In this document: piece after piece, positions 34,861 through 46,000 of the stretch
How the letters are laid out: the number at the start of each line of letters is the position of its first letter
Position numbering within the stretch: position 1 is the first letter of the stretch
Assembly: GCA_047495785.1 (NCBI GenBank)
Contig: JBLDXI010000054.1
Location: forward strand, 248,001-312,000
Direction: 5' to 3'
Origin: Lepidodermella squamata
Taxonomy: Eukaryota > Gastrotricha
DNA length: 64,000 bases
The notes under the pieces: generated by a model
What the model saw: only the letters and a program-made list of their open reading frames with translations
Told to the model about the DNA's origin: nothing
Database searches by the model: none
Program-made: the position numbers and the translations under genes

Positions 34861-37241
34861 ATGAAAACAGCAATATTAGTGTTGAGCTTCCTGAAAATCC
34901 TTGCGAGTGAATCCATCGATGCTCCTGAGAAGCACGTGATTACAGCAAGTAGCAGCAACGCAACCGTTTCGGACAGGCCTAAAATACGGATACTCTACCA
35001 GGACACCAACAGTGGACCATTGGGTAGCGGAATATGGGCTGACGTATCGATTCAAATAGCTCTCGATCGCCTGCGCTCGATGCCCAACTGGCTTCTCAAC
35101 TACGACATCCAGATCGAACTTCTGGACGATCAGGGCAACGCCTCAATGTCTATTTCACAGTTCACCAAGCGGCTGTATTTCGATTCTGAAACGGATGAAA
35201 TATTCCCCTTAATGGGGATTCAAGATATAGCGGGTGAATTTCAAGAATTACAAGCATTGATGGTATCCTCTCTCAATTTCATCGGCGTAAGTTACTTATC
35301 ATTTAAGATAGCTAAAATGCATTCTAATCATTTAAGGTGTCGAATTATCTAAGTTCTCTCAAGCTAACAACAGAACGATCGAAATTTCCAAATTTCTTCG
35401 GTCTCGGCGAGAGGGCTGACTATTTCTGCGCCGGGGTGGCTAGTTTTGCTCGAAAATTTAACTGGAACTCTGTTGGTCTTATCTCTGAAGTCGATCCGAC
35501 TTGGAATTTGTTCGATCGATGGTTTGTTCAGTACTTTGAGGCTAGCAACGCTAAGGTCTCGCCGATATCAAAGTTTTGGCCAGAGGATTTATTGAATACA
35601 GAGGAGGCTTTCGCCGAGCTGAAAGCTAGCCAAGCTCGGATAATTCTAACAGCTGCCTGGGACAACGTGTTCGTCAGTTGCTGGCTATATCGATTCGGCT
35701 TATATGGTCCCAATTTTGTCATTATTTTCGGCAGCTGGACTAAGTTCGATGAAAACTCCACTATACCAGAGCAACTACTTTGGTGTGAAAGAACGTCAAT
35801 AATCGAAGTATTGAAGAGCTCTATCGTTTACGCTGATTTGACCATGGAAGATGTTTACGGGGTGAATTCGACCCAGGATCTGACAGGCTACACTGCATCG
35901 GACTTTGAGTTAGCTCTCATGTCTCAAATCCAAGACTATCAACGTACTCCTCTGCCGTATCCTTTTTATGACCGAATCGTGTTCATGGGGCTAATTCTAA
36001 ACCATACAGAAGCTATTCTCGCTACTAAAGGCCAAACTCTGTCGGATTGGACAACAAACCAAGAACGATTCCGGCAAAATGGATCGGAAATCGTTTCTGT
36101 AATGAAGGAGGCCGTGTTAAGAACGGAATTCACTGGTTTAAAAGGAATCTACAAATTCGACCTTGATTCCATGCTTTCAGTGGGAGGTCAGCCTATAACA
36201 TTTTCTCAGATTCGGTTCGAGAATAACCAATCCGTTCAATGCGTTGGGGCCAACTATCTATCATGGTTGAATGATTCTATCGTTATGAAGACTGACTGCC
36301 CGTACGTGTGGTTAACGAAGTCGAAGCTACCCCCGAGGGGACACATATCTGTGATTGAAGTTAGGGAGTCCCTTTTGACCAGAGAGGCTGATATAGCGCT
36401 CAAGACAATCGCCGGCTTTCTTATTTCGATCAATTTAGGTAGTATGGCTGCGAATCGAGGGCATACTATCAGGAGAATGGGTATCGTCGGGAATATCCTC
36501 ATGGTCAGCCATGTCTTCTTCATACCCTCAAGGTGGTCGGAGGACATTGGGAAATACTTCTCAGCCGTGATCTTTCTATTAATTTCGGGAATTTCAGCGA
36601 TATGGATAGCATATTTATTTGACCTGGAAAGTCTCGAAGTAGAATTCCGGGCTCCCAGCGTGGCGAAATTCGGCGTCCAATATTTCGACCTCCGACAGTT
36701 AAAGGTTGATTACCACTCGTTTGTTCAAAACGTGACTTTGAAGCGAATTTCCGTGGCACTGATTTTATCATCAGTTGAGGCGTTTTTTACTGCTATCCTT
36801 CTGATTTTAAATCCAATATCGAAGCTAGCCGTTGTAGCACACATTGACTACATGGCTGATGACGATGTGTTGAAACGAATCATTCGCAACGAAGCCTCAG
36901 TTCTCGATTCTCTCACAATTTCGACTAGTGGGAAGGCTTTACTAGTCATTATCTTTGTTCCATTGCTGCTGATTGTTATCAGATCGCTTGTTTTGGCTAA
37001 AAAGAGAGGCCGCTATGCCAACAAGCCGCTTGCAGTCTGCATAATTGCGTCTTCGAGCGTAATTGTCGCCGGAATTTTGGTTGGCATAACCAAGGCTGCT
37101 AACGGTCGAAGTCTAATGTTGACAGTGTCCATTGTTTCGCTGTGCCTAATCCTAATTAGCACTGCTGCTTTCGCCGCTGGATTGCCGTGGAAGAAGCTTC
37201 GCAAGCTTAAATATAGATTGTCAATGATTTCCCCGAAGTAA
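34861..37241 (+). CDS. GABA-B-like class C GPCR, array copy 4
   Basis: Two exons (34861-35286 and 35337-37241, 50-nt intron) encode 776 residues. It has a signal peptide (MKTAILVLSFLKILASES), a Venus flytrap domain and seven membrane segments, and ends shortly after TM7 in a basic tail (LPWKKLRKLKYRLSMISPK), about 40 residues shorter than copies 1-3. The sequence is mosaic. Exon 1 begins like copy 3 (GPLGSGIWADVSIQIALDR) but ends like copy 2. Positions about 36040-36280 match copy 2 almost perfectly. The next 250 bases (EVRESLLTREAD to MGIVGNIL) match copy 3. The open frame is intact. The short tail is shared with broken copy 5, so it is not a private truncation. Confidence 0.88.
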
Positions 37242-39548
37242 TAACTACTAAAGTGATCTGCAAGTGATCTGCGAAATATGCAAACTTTCGCGAACTTGTT
37301 TTGGTTGGTTAGAAGAGGCTATGAAACCAAGTAAAATAAAATGGCGACGGATAATTTTTTGATTGCCAAATTTCAACGCAAGCTTGAATATCGATTACCC
37401 ATTAAAGCTTTCATTGTAACACGCATCAAATGTTGACATCTCGCTCCAATTCGCCCAAAATGCCCGCGATCATGGACTACAATGTAATTGTTTTCGCTAA
37501 AGATCGCTGCTAAGTTGCATTAAAGGTCTGATAACGGTCTTCAACTGCTGTGTATTATAGCCTGGTCTCAAGGCGACGAAATTGCGTCACAAATCGTAAC
37601 TGAACCCTTCTTCCGCATTGTGTTCGAATAGGATTACCAACGATCTATGTTCGATTCATTCACAATAAAGTATAGAGTAGTGCCTGGCCAAGTCTTGACG
37701 TTTTCCTGACACGACAGACAGCGATAAGTCCCTATGCAATGACTGCAGGCGGCAGCAGCTATATAGTACATGACTCTATAGTGAAAGTCAGCAAAGTTTC
37801 GACGTTTCTCAGGGGAATTATGATGAAGGGGTCCATCAAAATACGAAAATAAAAAAGAGGACAAGAGGTAGGGTGGGGGTCGAAAAAAGTGGGAAATTCC
37901 TGACTTCTTTAATGAACGACTCCCTATCCTTCGAATCTCCCTATTCGGAGAGAAAAATAACTGTGTTTTTTTCAAGTTACTACGTCCGCAAGAAAGGCCT
38001 TCGCCTTGCAGAAGGCGAAACGAACAGTCTAGTCAGCCTCCGAGCCATCCACCACGTTTTGCTTCGTGAAACGATCGCGGAGACGTTGCCACTCGCGTCA
38101 CTCTCGCGTTGTAGGTGCACGGTTTGGCCTGGGTCGACGCCGTCGCCAGCTCAAGAGGGAGGCGGGAGGCCAGGGTAGCCCACAATGGGACCTCGCTATA
38201 CGCTTGACTGCAGCCAGAAAATGACTGCAGTCGCTCATTTTAATGAATAACAATTCAAATTCGAGTGCGACAGCTGATTGAAGAGTTTTGTACCTATTTG
38301 GATTGGAGAAATTAAAGGGCGATCCACGTTACCGAGAAGAAGAGTTTCAAACTCAATGTAGGCATACCCGGCCAAAATAACCCATTTTAGTCTAATCAAA
38401 TTTAAACAGCGTGTCAAACAAATTAATTCAAAATGCATTTACTGTCAGCAGTGTGTATAGTAAAGGCGCGGACCTATTATCTGAAGTGTATGCAAAACCT
38501 GTTTCTAATTATAGGCAAATCAGCTTCAATTTGCTGTAATGATATTAGGAAGATGTCTTATAGTAGCGGGAAAATCGGAATAAACATTGTCTCATATTTC
38601 AAAATCGACTGAGCTTCGGTCATTTTAATCTCAGAAGAACTCATTCTGGGTAGTTTGATCTTTCAGTTTTGCTGCGAAATATTTGATTGGAATATTGAAG
38701 TTCGCGAGTTTCTATCATCGACTGTGCGGCACGTGCTGGTAACTTGAAATGGCCAATGACCAACATTCGTCATACTCCTCGCTTATTATCATAGAAATAT
38801 AGATTACAAGCGCATCTGAAATCGTTACTCATGCTATTCGTTCGTTCGCTAATGGGGCAATTATAATTTTTACTTTCTCCTATCGGGTTGATTTTTGTGT
38901 CAAAATGTAGCTCACATCATGCGGAGTGTAAAAAGCAATACAACCAATACCGAGGCGGCCACTCCCTTTCTTACATAACGTTACGAAGAAAACATTTCTT
39001 GGACCCAGACCTGCGCAATTTATTATGGGAAAAATGTATTTTCAAGGTTTTTCATGGGTATCGATTTACGTTGGAGTTTAGGGATTGAATATTTGATTAG
39101 CAATGTCGACAAGCGCTATCGATTGGTGTTATAGATTTGACCATATCTATTACGTAACCCATAGATCTGATTTTCTTTGGACCCATGATTTTTTGACCGA
39201 TGTTGAAATTGTTAATATTAGAAAAAAATGTATCATTTAAATATTTTAGAAATAAGTAAATTACATCCGCAAGGTCGCTTTTAAGGTCCATGAATGACCG
39301 AATAGCATACAAATATAAAAATTAAGACTTGAAGGATCCATCGCGCGATTTTTTAATCAAATGGAAACTTATACTCTGAGCAATATCGTCTTCAGACCTT
39401 GCTGCTAATTATATCTGATGGAAATGTTGATTCATTCGTGAGTTTTTTATCGACTGCGCGCTATGCGCTGGTAATGTGACATGGCTAATGTCCGAACTTT
39501 CCCATCCTCATCGCTATACCAAAGCAAATTAAGAAAATTCTCTCAGAG
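37242..39548. other. intergenic with channel relic and orphan promoter module
   Basis: 37418-37640 is homologous to the flank and 3' end of the channel at 61-63.6 kb. 37980-38180 is a GC-richer stretch with hairpins that I do not recognise. 38560-38812 is a receptor 5' module without a gene, followed by about 500 bp of unknown insertion. 39330-39548 is the module next to copy 5. Confidence 0.5.
37527..37640 (+). pseudogene. relic of a Cys-loop channel 3' end
   Basis: GTCTGATAACGGTCTTCAAC, TGGTCTCAAGGCGACGAAAT and CAAATCGTAACTGAACCC closely match 63427-63530, the M3-M4 region of the third channel, but stops and shifts break the frame. Together with the matching intergenic piece at 37418 it shows a former channel downstream of receptor copy 4. 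Confidence 0.7.
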
Positions 39549-40325
39549 ATGATATCAGCAATATTGCTGTTGAGCTTCCTGAAAATCCATCGATGCTCCT
39601 GAGAAGCACGTGATTACAGCAAGTAGCAACAACGCAACCGTTTCGGACAGGCCTAAAATACGGATACTTTACCAGGATACAAACACTGGACCATTGGGCA
39701 GCGGAATATGGCCTTTCGAATCTATGCAAGTAGCCCTTGATCGGCTGCGCTCGATGCCCAACTGGCTGCCGAACTACGACATAGAGATCGAACTTCTGGA
39801 CGATCAAGGCAACGACTCTGTTTCCATTTCTCAGTTCACCCAACGGCTGTATTTCGACTCTGAAACCGAAGAAATTTTCCCATTAATGGGGATTCAAGAT
39901 ATAGCGGGTGAAGTTCAAGAATTACAAGCATTAATGGTATCCTCTCTCAATTTCATCGGCGTAAGTTACTTATCATCTAAGAGAGCTAAAATGCATTCTA
40001 GTCATTTAAGGTGTCGAACTATCTAAGTTCTCTCAAGCTAACAACAGAACGATCGAAATTTCCGAATTTCTTTGGTCTCGGCGAAAGGGCTGATTATTTC
40101 TGCGCTGGTGTGGCTAGTTTTGCTCGAAAAATGAACTGGAACTCCGTTGGGCTTATCTCTGAAGTCGAACCGACTTGGAACTTGTTTGACATATGGTTTG
40201 TTCAGTATTTCGAAGCTAACAACGCTGAGGTCTCGATATTATCAAAGTTTTGGCCGGAGGATCTACAGAATACGGAAGAGGCTTTCGCCGAGTTGAAATC
40301 AAGCCAAGCTCGAATCATTCTAACA
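39549..40325 (+). pseudogene. GABA-B-like class C GPCR copy 5, 5' part (interrupted)
   Basis: Exon 1 (39549-39960), the 50-nt intron and the start of exon 2 (40011-40325) are nearly identical to array copy 2. A 14-nt deletion in the signal-peptide region (after CTGAAAATC, compare CTCCTCGCGAGTCAATC in copy 2) shifts the frame and gives an early TGA. At 40325 the gene is cut by the 18.7-kb element. It resumes at 59048. The signal-peptide deletion may precede or follow the insertion. Confidence 0.85.
40318..40325. repeat. target-site duplication, left copy
   Basis: TTCTAACA, repeated at 59040-59047. Uninterrupted paralogues read ATTCTAACA then G in this position (for example near 35640), which confirms a single original copy. 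Confidence 0.9.
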
Positions 40326-40698
40326 GTAGTAAGAAATACCGATACTAGCCCGGGCAGCCGGCCAGGTGAATATGACCTGATAACTCGAATTAAATTAAAT
40401 TGAAATTCAAGTGACACCGCGTAAATGGGCGGGGGTCTTGTCCGCCTGGGTTTGGTGGGGTAGGGCCCGCACCACCGGGCGGACCGGGTAGTTCAAACCC
40501 CGCCCCTTTTCAAGCGATGATGAATCGATAATAACGGGAGTGGTTTCAATCTTTCTCTTCAAGCGAAATTCAGTTCCTAGTGTCTCATCGCACGACTGGT
40601 TCAGCTGGCAGCGATGATCGATGACCTGAAAACTGAAATAGGGTGATTCAATTGACGCGGTGTTAATGCCTTGAAACAAAATGGCGTCCCGGGCGCTG
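40326..40698 (+). repeat. left terminal inverted repeat (373 bp)
   Basis: Starts GTAGTAAGAAATACCGATAC and matches the complement of 58667-59039 except at two positions near its inner end. It contains a GC-rich block (about 40425-40510) in AT-rich surroundings. Confidence 0.95.
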
Positions 40699-40787
40699 TA
40701 CATGAACGAATAAATCTAACTTTATTCTCCCAGAGCAAAATTTCTCTCAAAGCGATATTGCTCTTGAACCGAAAGTGGGACGACATC

Positions 40788-41265
40788 TTATTTTATTGCA
40801 ATATATAGAAGGGTCAAACAGAGTGATAGTGCAGGCTTGATCACACCGCTACGAGGGCCGCCGTTCTTTTTGCTTGCCCAACTAGGACCGCAGTCCAAAG
40901 TTTCGGTGTTGCAAAAGTCAGTACAACACTGGCAATAAGTTCCGGAACCATTCATTGTCAAATTAAGATAACTGACTCCCGAAGAGCAAGGCGGACTGTT
41001 CTTGTCAACGCAAGTGTATTGAACGAAGCCTGCGTTGCCTCCTTCGAACGAATAGGCCACTTTCTAATAACGGGAAGATGAAAAATTTCAAGCATGATGC
41101 AGCCATACATACCACACATTGAATGCAGCCGGTGGATGATCCTATCCCTGCCTGCTGCGTTCCTGTTAATGTTGAGTAGTAGCTCCCCTTAAAGTTTTGG
41201 AATCCCTGATAGCAGTTCAAGGCATGAATGATGGGCAACTGAGTGAGAATAAGAAATAACAGCAT
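40788..41265 (-). CDS. Ly6/three-finger-like GPI protein, cargo copy A
   Basis: Two exons (41265-41113 and 41063-40788, 49-nt GT-AG intron, phase 0) encode 142 residues. A signal peptide (MLLFLILTQLPIIHA) is followed by LNCYQGF, CIQC, YTCVDKNSPPC and the closing signature YCQCCTDFCN, the Cys pattern of Ly6/uPAR three-finger domains (final CCxxDxCN). A Ser/Gly-rich spacer and a hydrophobic end (LSLCLTLLYIAI) look like a GPI-attachment signal. It would be an extracellular, membrane-tethered protein, and Ly6 proteins often modulate receptors or cell contacts. It lies 90 bp inside the left TIR and diverges from copy B. The intron marks it as an animal gene rather than a viral one. Confidence 0.7.
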
Positions 41266-41432
41266 TTTTGCAGTTGAACGTAGACTGATAATAAACAGAT
41301 GGCATAATGCTGTGGCTTGATGCTTCGTTGCCTGGCTACAGTCTCCCAGTCGCTATGGGGAAAATCGATTTGCAGCTGCTCTCACCACGAACGCCGTCAG
41401 TGCGATAGCTTGGTACATTTATTGTCGTTGAC

Positions 41433-41989
41433 ATGATCCCATCGATTCTATATTTTCTTACATCTCTCCATGCGGTCCTTTGTAAGTTATAAACATCATC
41501 AGTTTTACCGCTTACTTAATCAGTTGCATAGGTTTGTCATGCTACTCATATAGCAGTGTCAGTCCCGGGAGCACACTCGGAATAGCAAAAAGCGAGTGCG
41601 ATGCTTGCTGGGCTTTTCAAACTGTTACGACCGACTGTGACACCACCTCTGCCACGAGAGTTGATCTTTTCATGCAATGTGCATGTCGAGCTGGATCCAC
41701 TACCTGTACAGGTGTGAGACTCAAACAAGATCAATATTGTGGATTCCAAAACTTGACGACAAATACGTGCTGGGGAGCTGTGAAGGAATGTGTTTGTTGC
41801 TCAAATTACTGCAATCATGAAAATTTCTGCATTCCACCAACCGATAAAAAGTTTTACCTTCTTACGACAGCACCTCCAAGCGATACTACGTCACAGTCAA
41901 GTGGACGAAACACCTCTAACGCTTTAAACTTCAGATTCCTCACCGCAATAATTCCAGCTATAATCCTGATCTCGCTTCATTCAATTTAA
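41433..41989 (+). CDS. Ly6-like GPI protein, cargo copy B
   Basis: Exon 1 (41433-41481) encodes a signal peptide (MIPSILYFLTSLHAVLC). After a 50-nt intron, exon 2 (41532-41989) encodes about 152 residues, 168 in total. Cysteines follow a three-finger-like order: SCYSYSS, ECDACWAF, CACRAG, TCTG, YCGF, ECVCCSNYCNHENFC. A Thr/Ser-rich stalk and a hydrophobic tail (FLTAIIPAIILISLHS) suggest GPI anchoring. The closing CCxxYCN agrees with the Ly6 signature. It is only weakly similar to copy A beyond the cysteines, so the pair is either old or from different donors. The two genes share a 167-bp divergent promoter region. Confidence 0.65.
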
Positions 41990-42785
41990 ATTACGCGAAA
42001 CAAATAATTTCCTGAATAAGTTTATTCTTGATGACAGTTTTGCGTCTCCATATATGCCTATTCACAAAATTTGAAAAAATAAAAAAGTTGAGACGCGAGT
42101 TGGAATCGAACCAGTTACTTTATTCATACAACAAATTTGAAAAAGTTAAAAAAACTTGTGACGCGAGATGGAGTCGAACCGCATCCTTTATAAGCATTAT
42201 AAGAAAGCGCATTTTTGTGTGTACACTGTGGCGTAGTGGATAAAGCGTCTGCCCTAGCAGACAGGCCGTACCTAGGCCTTAAACGGGGAGTGATGCCGCT
42301 AACGTGTTTGCCCAGGCGGTTAAACTGAGCAACGTCCTGGTACCGACGTAAAAAGGTCCCGTCCAAAGACGTAAAACTAAAACGACCTTGGTAGCGTCGA
42401 AAAACCTATCACGACATTTGTGAGGTCGTTAAAACTTCTATGTTAGGGAGATGAGCAACCAGTTCTCCACTGCGGTGAAAACTGCATGTTTTAAACTGGA
42501 AGGAAAGTCGTAGAAGACCTTCAGGCATCACGGGGCGGAGACTTTTGCTTTCGCAATTTTTATTTACAGCATTATATAAAGTAATAACAAGTATATAGGT
42601 TGGGCCTCGTCCCGTAGCTCAGTGGTTCACGCACTGGGCTTTCCGTTTTGAGGGTCGGGTTCGAGTCCACACTGAAACAGAGAATTTTTCTTTCTTTTCT
42701 TCTCTTTCTTCTTCTTTCTCTTTCTCTTTCTTCTTCTTCTTTCTCTTTCTCTTTCTTCTTCTTTCTCTTCTTTTCTTTCTTTAGA
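41990..42785. other. tRNA-derived repeats and pyrimidine microsatellite
   Basis: Two near-tandem units, each AAATTTGAAAAA... followed by GACGCGAG, end in a reversed box-B-like TGGAATCGAACC or TGGAGTCGAACC (about 42057-42115 and 42130-42185). A box-A-like TGGCGTAGTGG at 42230 heads a 300-bp segment, and a second tRNA-like head follows at 42608. (TTTCTC)n occupies 42687-42781. Confidence 0.45.
42608..42680 (+). repeat. tRNA-like SINE head or tRNA pseudogene
   Basis: Box A (TAGCTCAGTGG) and box B (GGTTCGAGTCC) are well formed and correctly spaced, but acceptor and anticodon stems do not pair, so this is not a working tRNA. The following (TTTCTC)n tract could be its degenerate tail. Confidence 0.5.
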
Positions 42786-43058
42786 TTAAAACTTTTGCTT
42801 TTTCATTATCCAACTTCCACGATCCGTACTTTCAATAATATGACTGCTCAGAAGCGAATTAGATTGTCGAATTTCGCCCACTTCACGAGAATTCAAACAG
42901 TAAAAGTCATTTATAATATTCAGTAATATATTATTCTCCTCGGTGAAATCGAACACCCAGCCGTAGCAATTATCCATGTACATATCCAATTTCGATAAAT
43001 AGAACTGAAGGCTTTTGAGTTCCTGAGGGCTTTTGGGGTACTTGATCATTTGCTCCAT
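42786..43058 (-). CDS. small protein downstream of the polymerase gene
   Basis: An open frame of 90 residues on the same strand as the polymerase gene, starting 33 bp after its stop. It is acidic-neutral with the segment YPKSPQELKSLQFYLSKLDM and a conserved-looking LNSREVGEIRQSN, and no signal or membrane segment. Position and strand suggest co-expression with the polymerase. I do not recognise the family. Confidence 0.5.
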   Translation of the reverse strand: MEQMIKYPKSPQELKSLQFYLSKLDMYMDNCYGWVFDFTEENNILLNIINDFYCLNSREVGEIRQSNSLLSSHIIESTDRGSWIMKKQKF

Positions 43059-43091
43059 TTTCACCTTATCTTATAAGCCTCACTGCTTTAA

Positions 43092-46000
43092 CTAAAAGAG
43101 GGAATCGCTACTTCTCATCAGCTGCATGAAATCAATCATGAAATGGCCGTGCGCGAAAGTGTTGATGCCATCATCACTGACCCATCGCTTATCATCATAG
43201 GGACACAGGGCAATCTTGGAACTTTGCATCGTAACTAAATTATGGGAGAATGATCGAATCTGATTGAAATTTATATTGACTACTTTCTTGTTCTTCACGC
43301 AATCCCTGTAATGGTCGAATGTCAGCTTCGACTTCACACCCTGCCGCTTAACTCCCTTCGCCTTTTTTATTTCATCTTTTTCTGAGTACAAAATTGCATA
43401 GACCTTGGATCGTGCCCCGGCGAATTCTCGTATTACACGTCCCTTTGCTTCGTCTTTAAATACGCCGTTAGTTTTACAGTTGACAGTTGAGAATAGGAAG
43501 TGATCTTTAGGATAATCAGAGAAATCGAATAGGTTTTCGATGGGTTTCATGTCTGTGTAAACGTCTTCAGTTGTGATATGGTAGCACAACGAATCTGTGT
43601 CTGTGAAAAGAAGCTTAGCTTTGTCGCCGTACTTTCGTTTGATGACATTGTAGTGGAAGTCGTACATATGCACCTTGGACAAATCCAAAATGGCTGCTCC
43701 AACGATAATTGGTCGATCATAAAAGATCTCAGTTTTTGCCATTTCCACGCTGAACAGCTCGTCACTTATCTTCTTAGCGTCCTTGAATGTTGGTTTGTTT
43801 ACTAGTTTCTGAAGCTTCTTAGGGCAAGTAACCAGTTTTAAGTCAATGCGATTCCGAACGTTCTCACAAGTTTTACCGAAAATGACGTTATTCATCAGTT
43901 TGAAAAACCCCTTCTCAAATTCGTTGCTAGCCTCTTTTCGCTTTCGAGTATTGAATGCGATATAGGGCTCGGCCCAATTGCTCTGTTTGAACTTCAAAGC
44001 TCGGTGCACCTTTTTCAGAACTAAACCATTATCAAGAGCTTGCTGTAGCGCGCGATAGTGCATGACGTAATGTTTCTTGTCGTTCAGATTTTGTGTTAGC
44101 TTTTTCACCTTCGCCGGCCTGTTTAGTCCTAATTGCTTATGCAGATCTTGCATGTGAGGGCTCGGTTCGCAAAGAATATGCTCTGGACAGAACGGATAGT
44201 CATTATGTGAGTCATGAAGCCTTGCAGGATAGTCGATATCAACCTCCAGCATGTACCCGAATTCGTCTTTGGCCCCAAGTGACTTCACGAAATCTTTGGT
44301 GATTGCTTCAGGACCAATCCATTCGAAGTCTTTCTGCGGTAACCACTGGGTCATCGCGAAAGAATAAAGCGCGTTGGCGTCCCAATACATTATAAACGAT
44401 TTCGGAGCATTTGCGTCATAGTCTGTCATACCTTCGTTATTAGCCTTCGCGTACCTCCCAGGAATAACAGCTATACCGCCTCTTATGCCTTTTTCAACGA
44501 ATTCAAGCATCTCCTTATTATCAAAGAGATCCAGTTCAACACGTGTGTATTTCAGCATCGCGTCCCAACTTAACCCAGGTGCACCTAAATAATGCGCCGG
44601 GTCCAGATCGTAATAGCTTATGCAGGTGTCTCGAAAACTGTCAAAACAATCTGCTAACAAGAGAACATCTGTTTTCAAATACAGGTCGTGGTAGTCTTTC
44701 AGAGTTTTGCAATTCAGTTTTGACCAAACGGTTTGTGCGTGTTCATAATCCTCGTCAGATATAGAAGTTATTTCGATTTTGTTATCATCAAGCGAACAAG
44801 AATTTAGTCTGTTTGAGAAATGCGACTTATTCGGTAGCTGAGTTTCATTCAGTTTGTCGAGGCTATCTATATAATCGTACGGATAAACTCCCTTTCGAAG
44901 CAGCAGGGATCTTTGTTCAGTTGTGAACTTAGAAAGCTGTTCATCAAAATGAGCGAACCTCTTTCCCGATTTTTTCAGATTACTGACTATTTGGTCCAGG
45001 CTTTCACTCATAAACTGAAACGAATCGATAAATCGAAGTTTGCCTATACTAAAACTTGAATACTTTTCCGAGGAATTAGCTATGACGTCAATCGTCAACA
45101 GGTTTGGTCTTTTCTTTTTGTCTTCTTTTTTGAAATTTGCAATCTTTTCTCCATTGATTTCGTTCACTACTTTTCCGGCTGCCTGCATTATCAAGTGCGA
45201 ATCGTACCCACTCAGGTTATGAAAAACAACCGGGATGAAAGAATGCTTGAGATTCAAATTCAGATTGCAGGCATTATGAGCAGCTCCTCTGAAACGGCCT
45301 GTAAGATGGTCATGATCGCGGACTTTATCGTCGCCCAAGGCGCTTCGGCAAACATGGCAGTGCTGTGCATTATCATAACTTTGTTGCTCTGGTTGAGATA
45401 ACACCATGTCTTTATTGGTTTCCTGGATAAATTTCCTCAAACTGTATTGCTTTTTAATCAAGAATCTCAGGAACTGCTCCGCACAATTTGCCCCTTCAAA
45501 CTGCCAATACTTCGAACGGATCTCAGGTACCTTACTAGCCAGTAAACATCCGAAGGAATTCGCAACATGCTTCTGATAAATCAAGGACCTACCCTTTTGA
45601 ACATCGGAATTCGTTAGCGTAGTCTCCGCATCACAATAGAAAACAAACGGTACTTCAAGCTGCTTGTAGTAATTTTTGAAAATAACTCGGCTACCTTTCG
45701 GAGGAAACTTCACTATGACGTTGCCATTTACTATGCAATTATGCTCTTTAAGCTTTATTTCGCTGTCGAATCCAGTCAGACACTGTAAGCACCAATGCTT
45801 TTTGTGCTGATCAGAACTAGGCAGCAACCGGCTCAAATTTTTTATCCAGCTGAAGTGTGCTATCACCTTAGCACCGTCTCTGAGAGTAGTTCGCAGTAGG
45901 TTAACTTCTTGGGCGTACGGTTTCTTCGACGCGTAGTATGAAATAAAGCGATGGCAACCATCTTTTTCTTTGTATTCAATCACGTTGATCTTTATCCTAT

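Noticed and set aside
37873-38178. GC-rich open frame of 101 codons
   Set aside because: No domain or paralogue. It contains internal hairpins and looks like repeat-derived sequence.
41546-41749. Minus-strand frame antisense to Ly6-like copy B
   Set aside because: Shadow of the Cys-rich plus-strand gene, with no signal or splice structure of its own.
42230-42300. Possible functional tRNA or hammerhead ribozyme
   Set aside because: Box A and a short anticodon-like stem exist, but there is no matching acceptor stem or box B, and no CTGATGA...GAAA hammerhead core is present.
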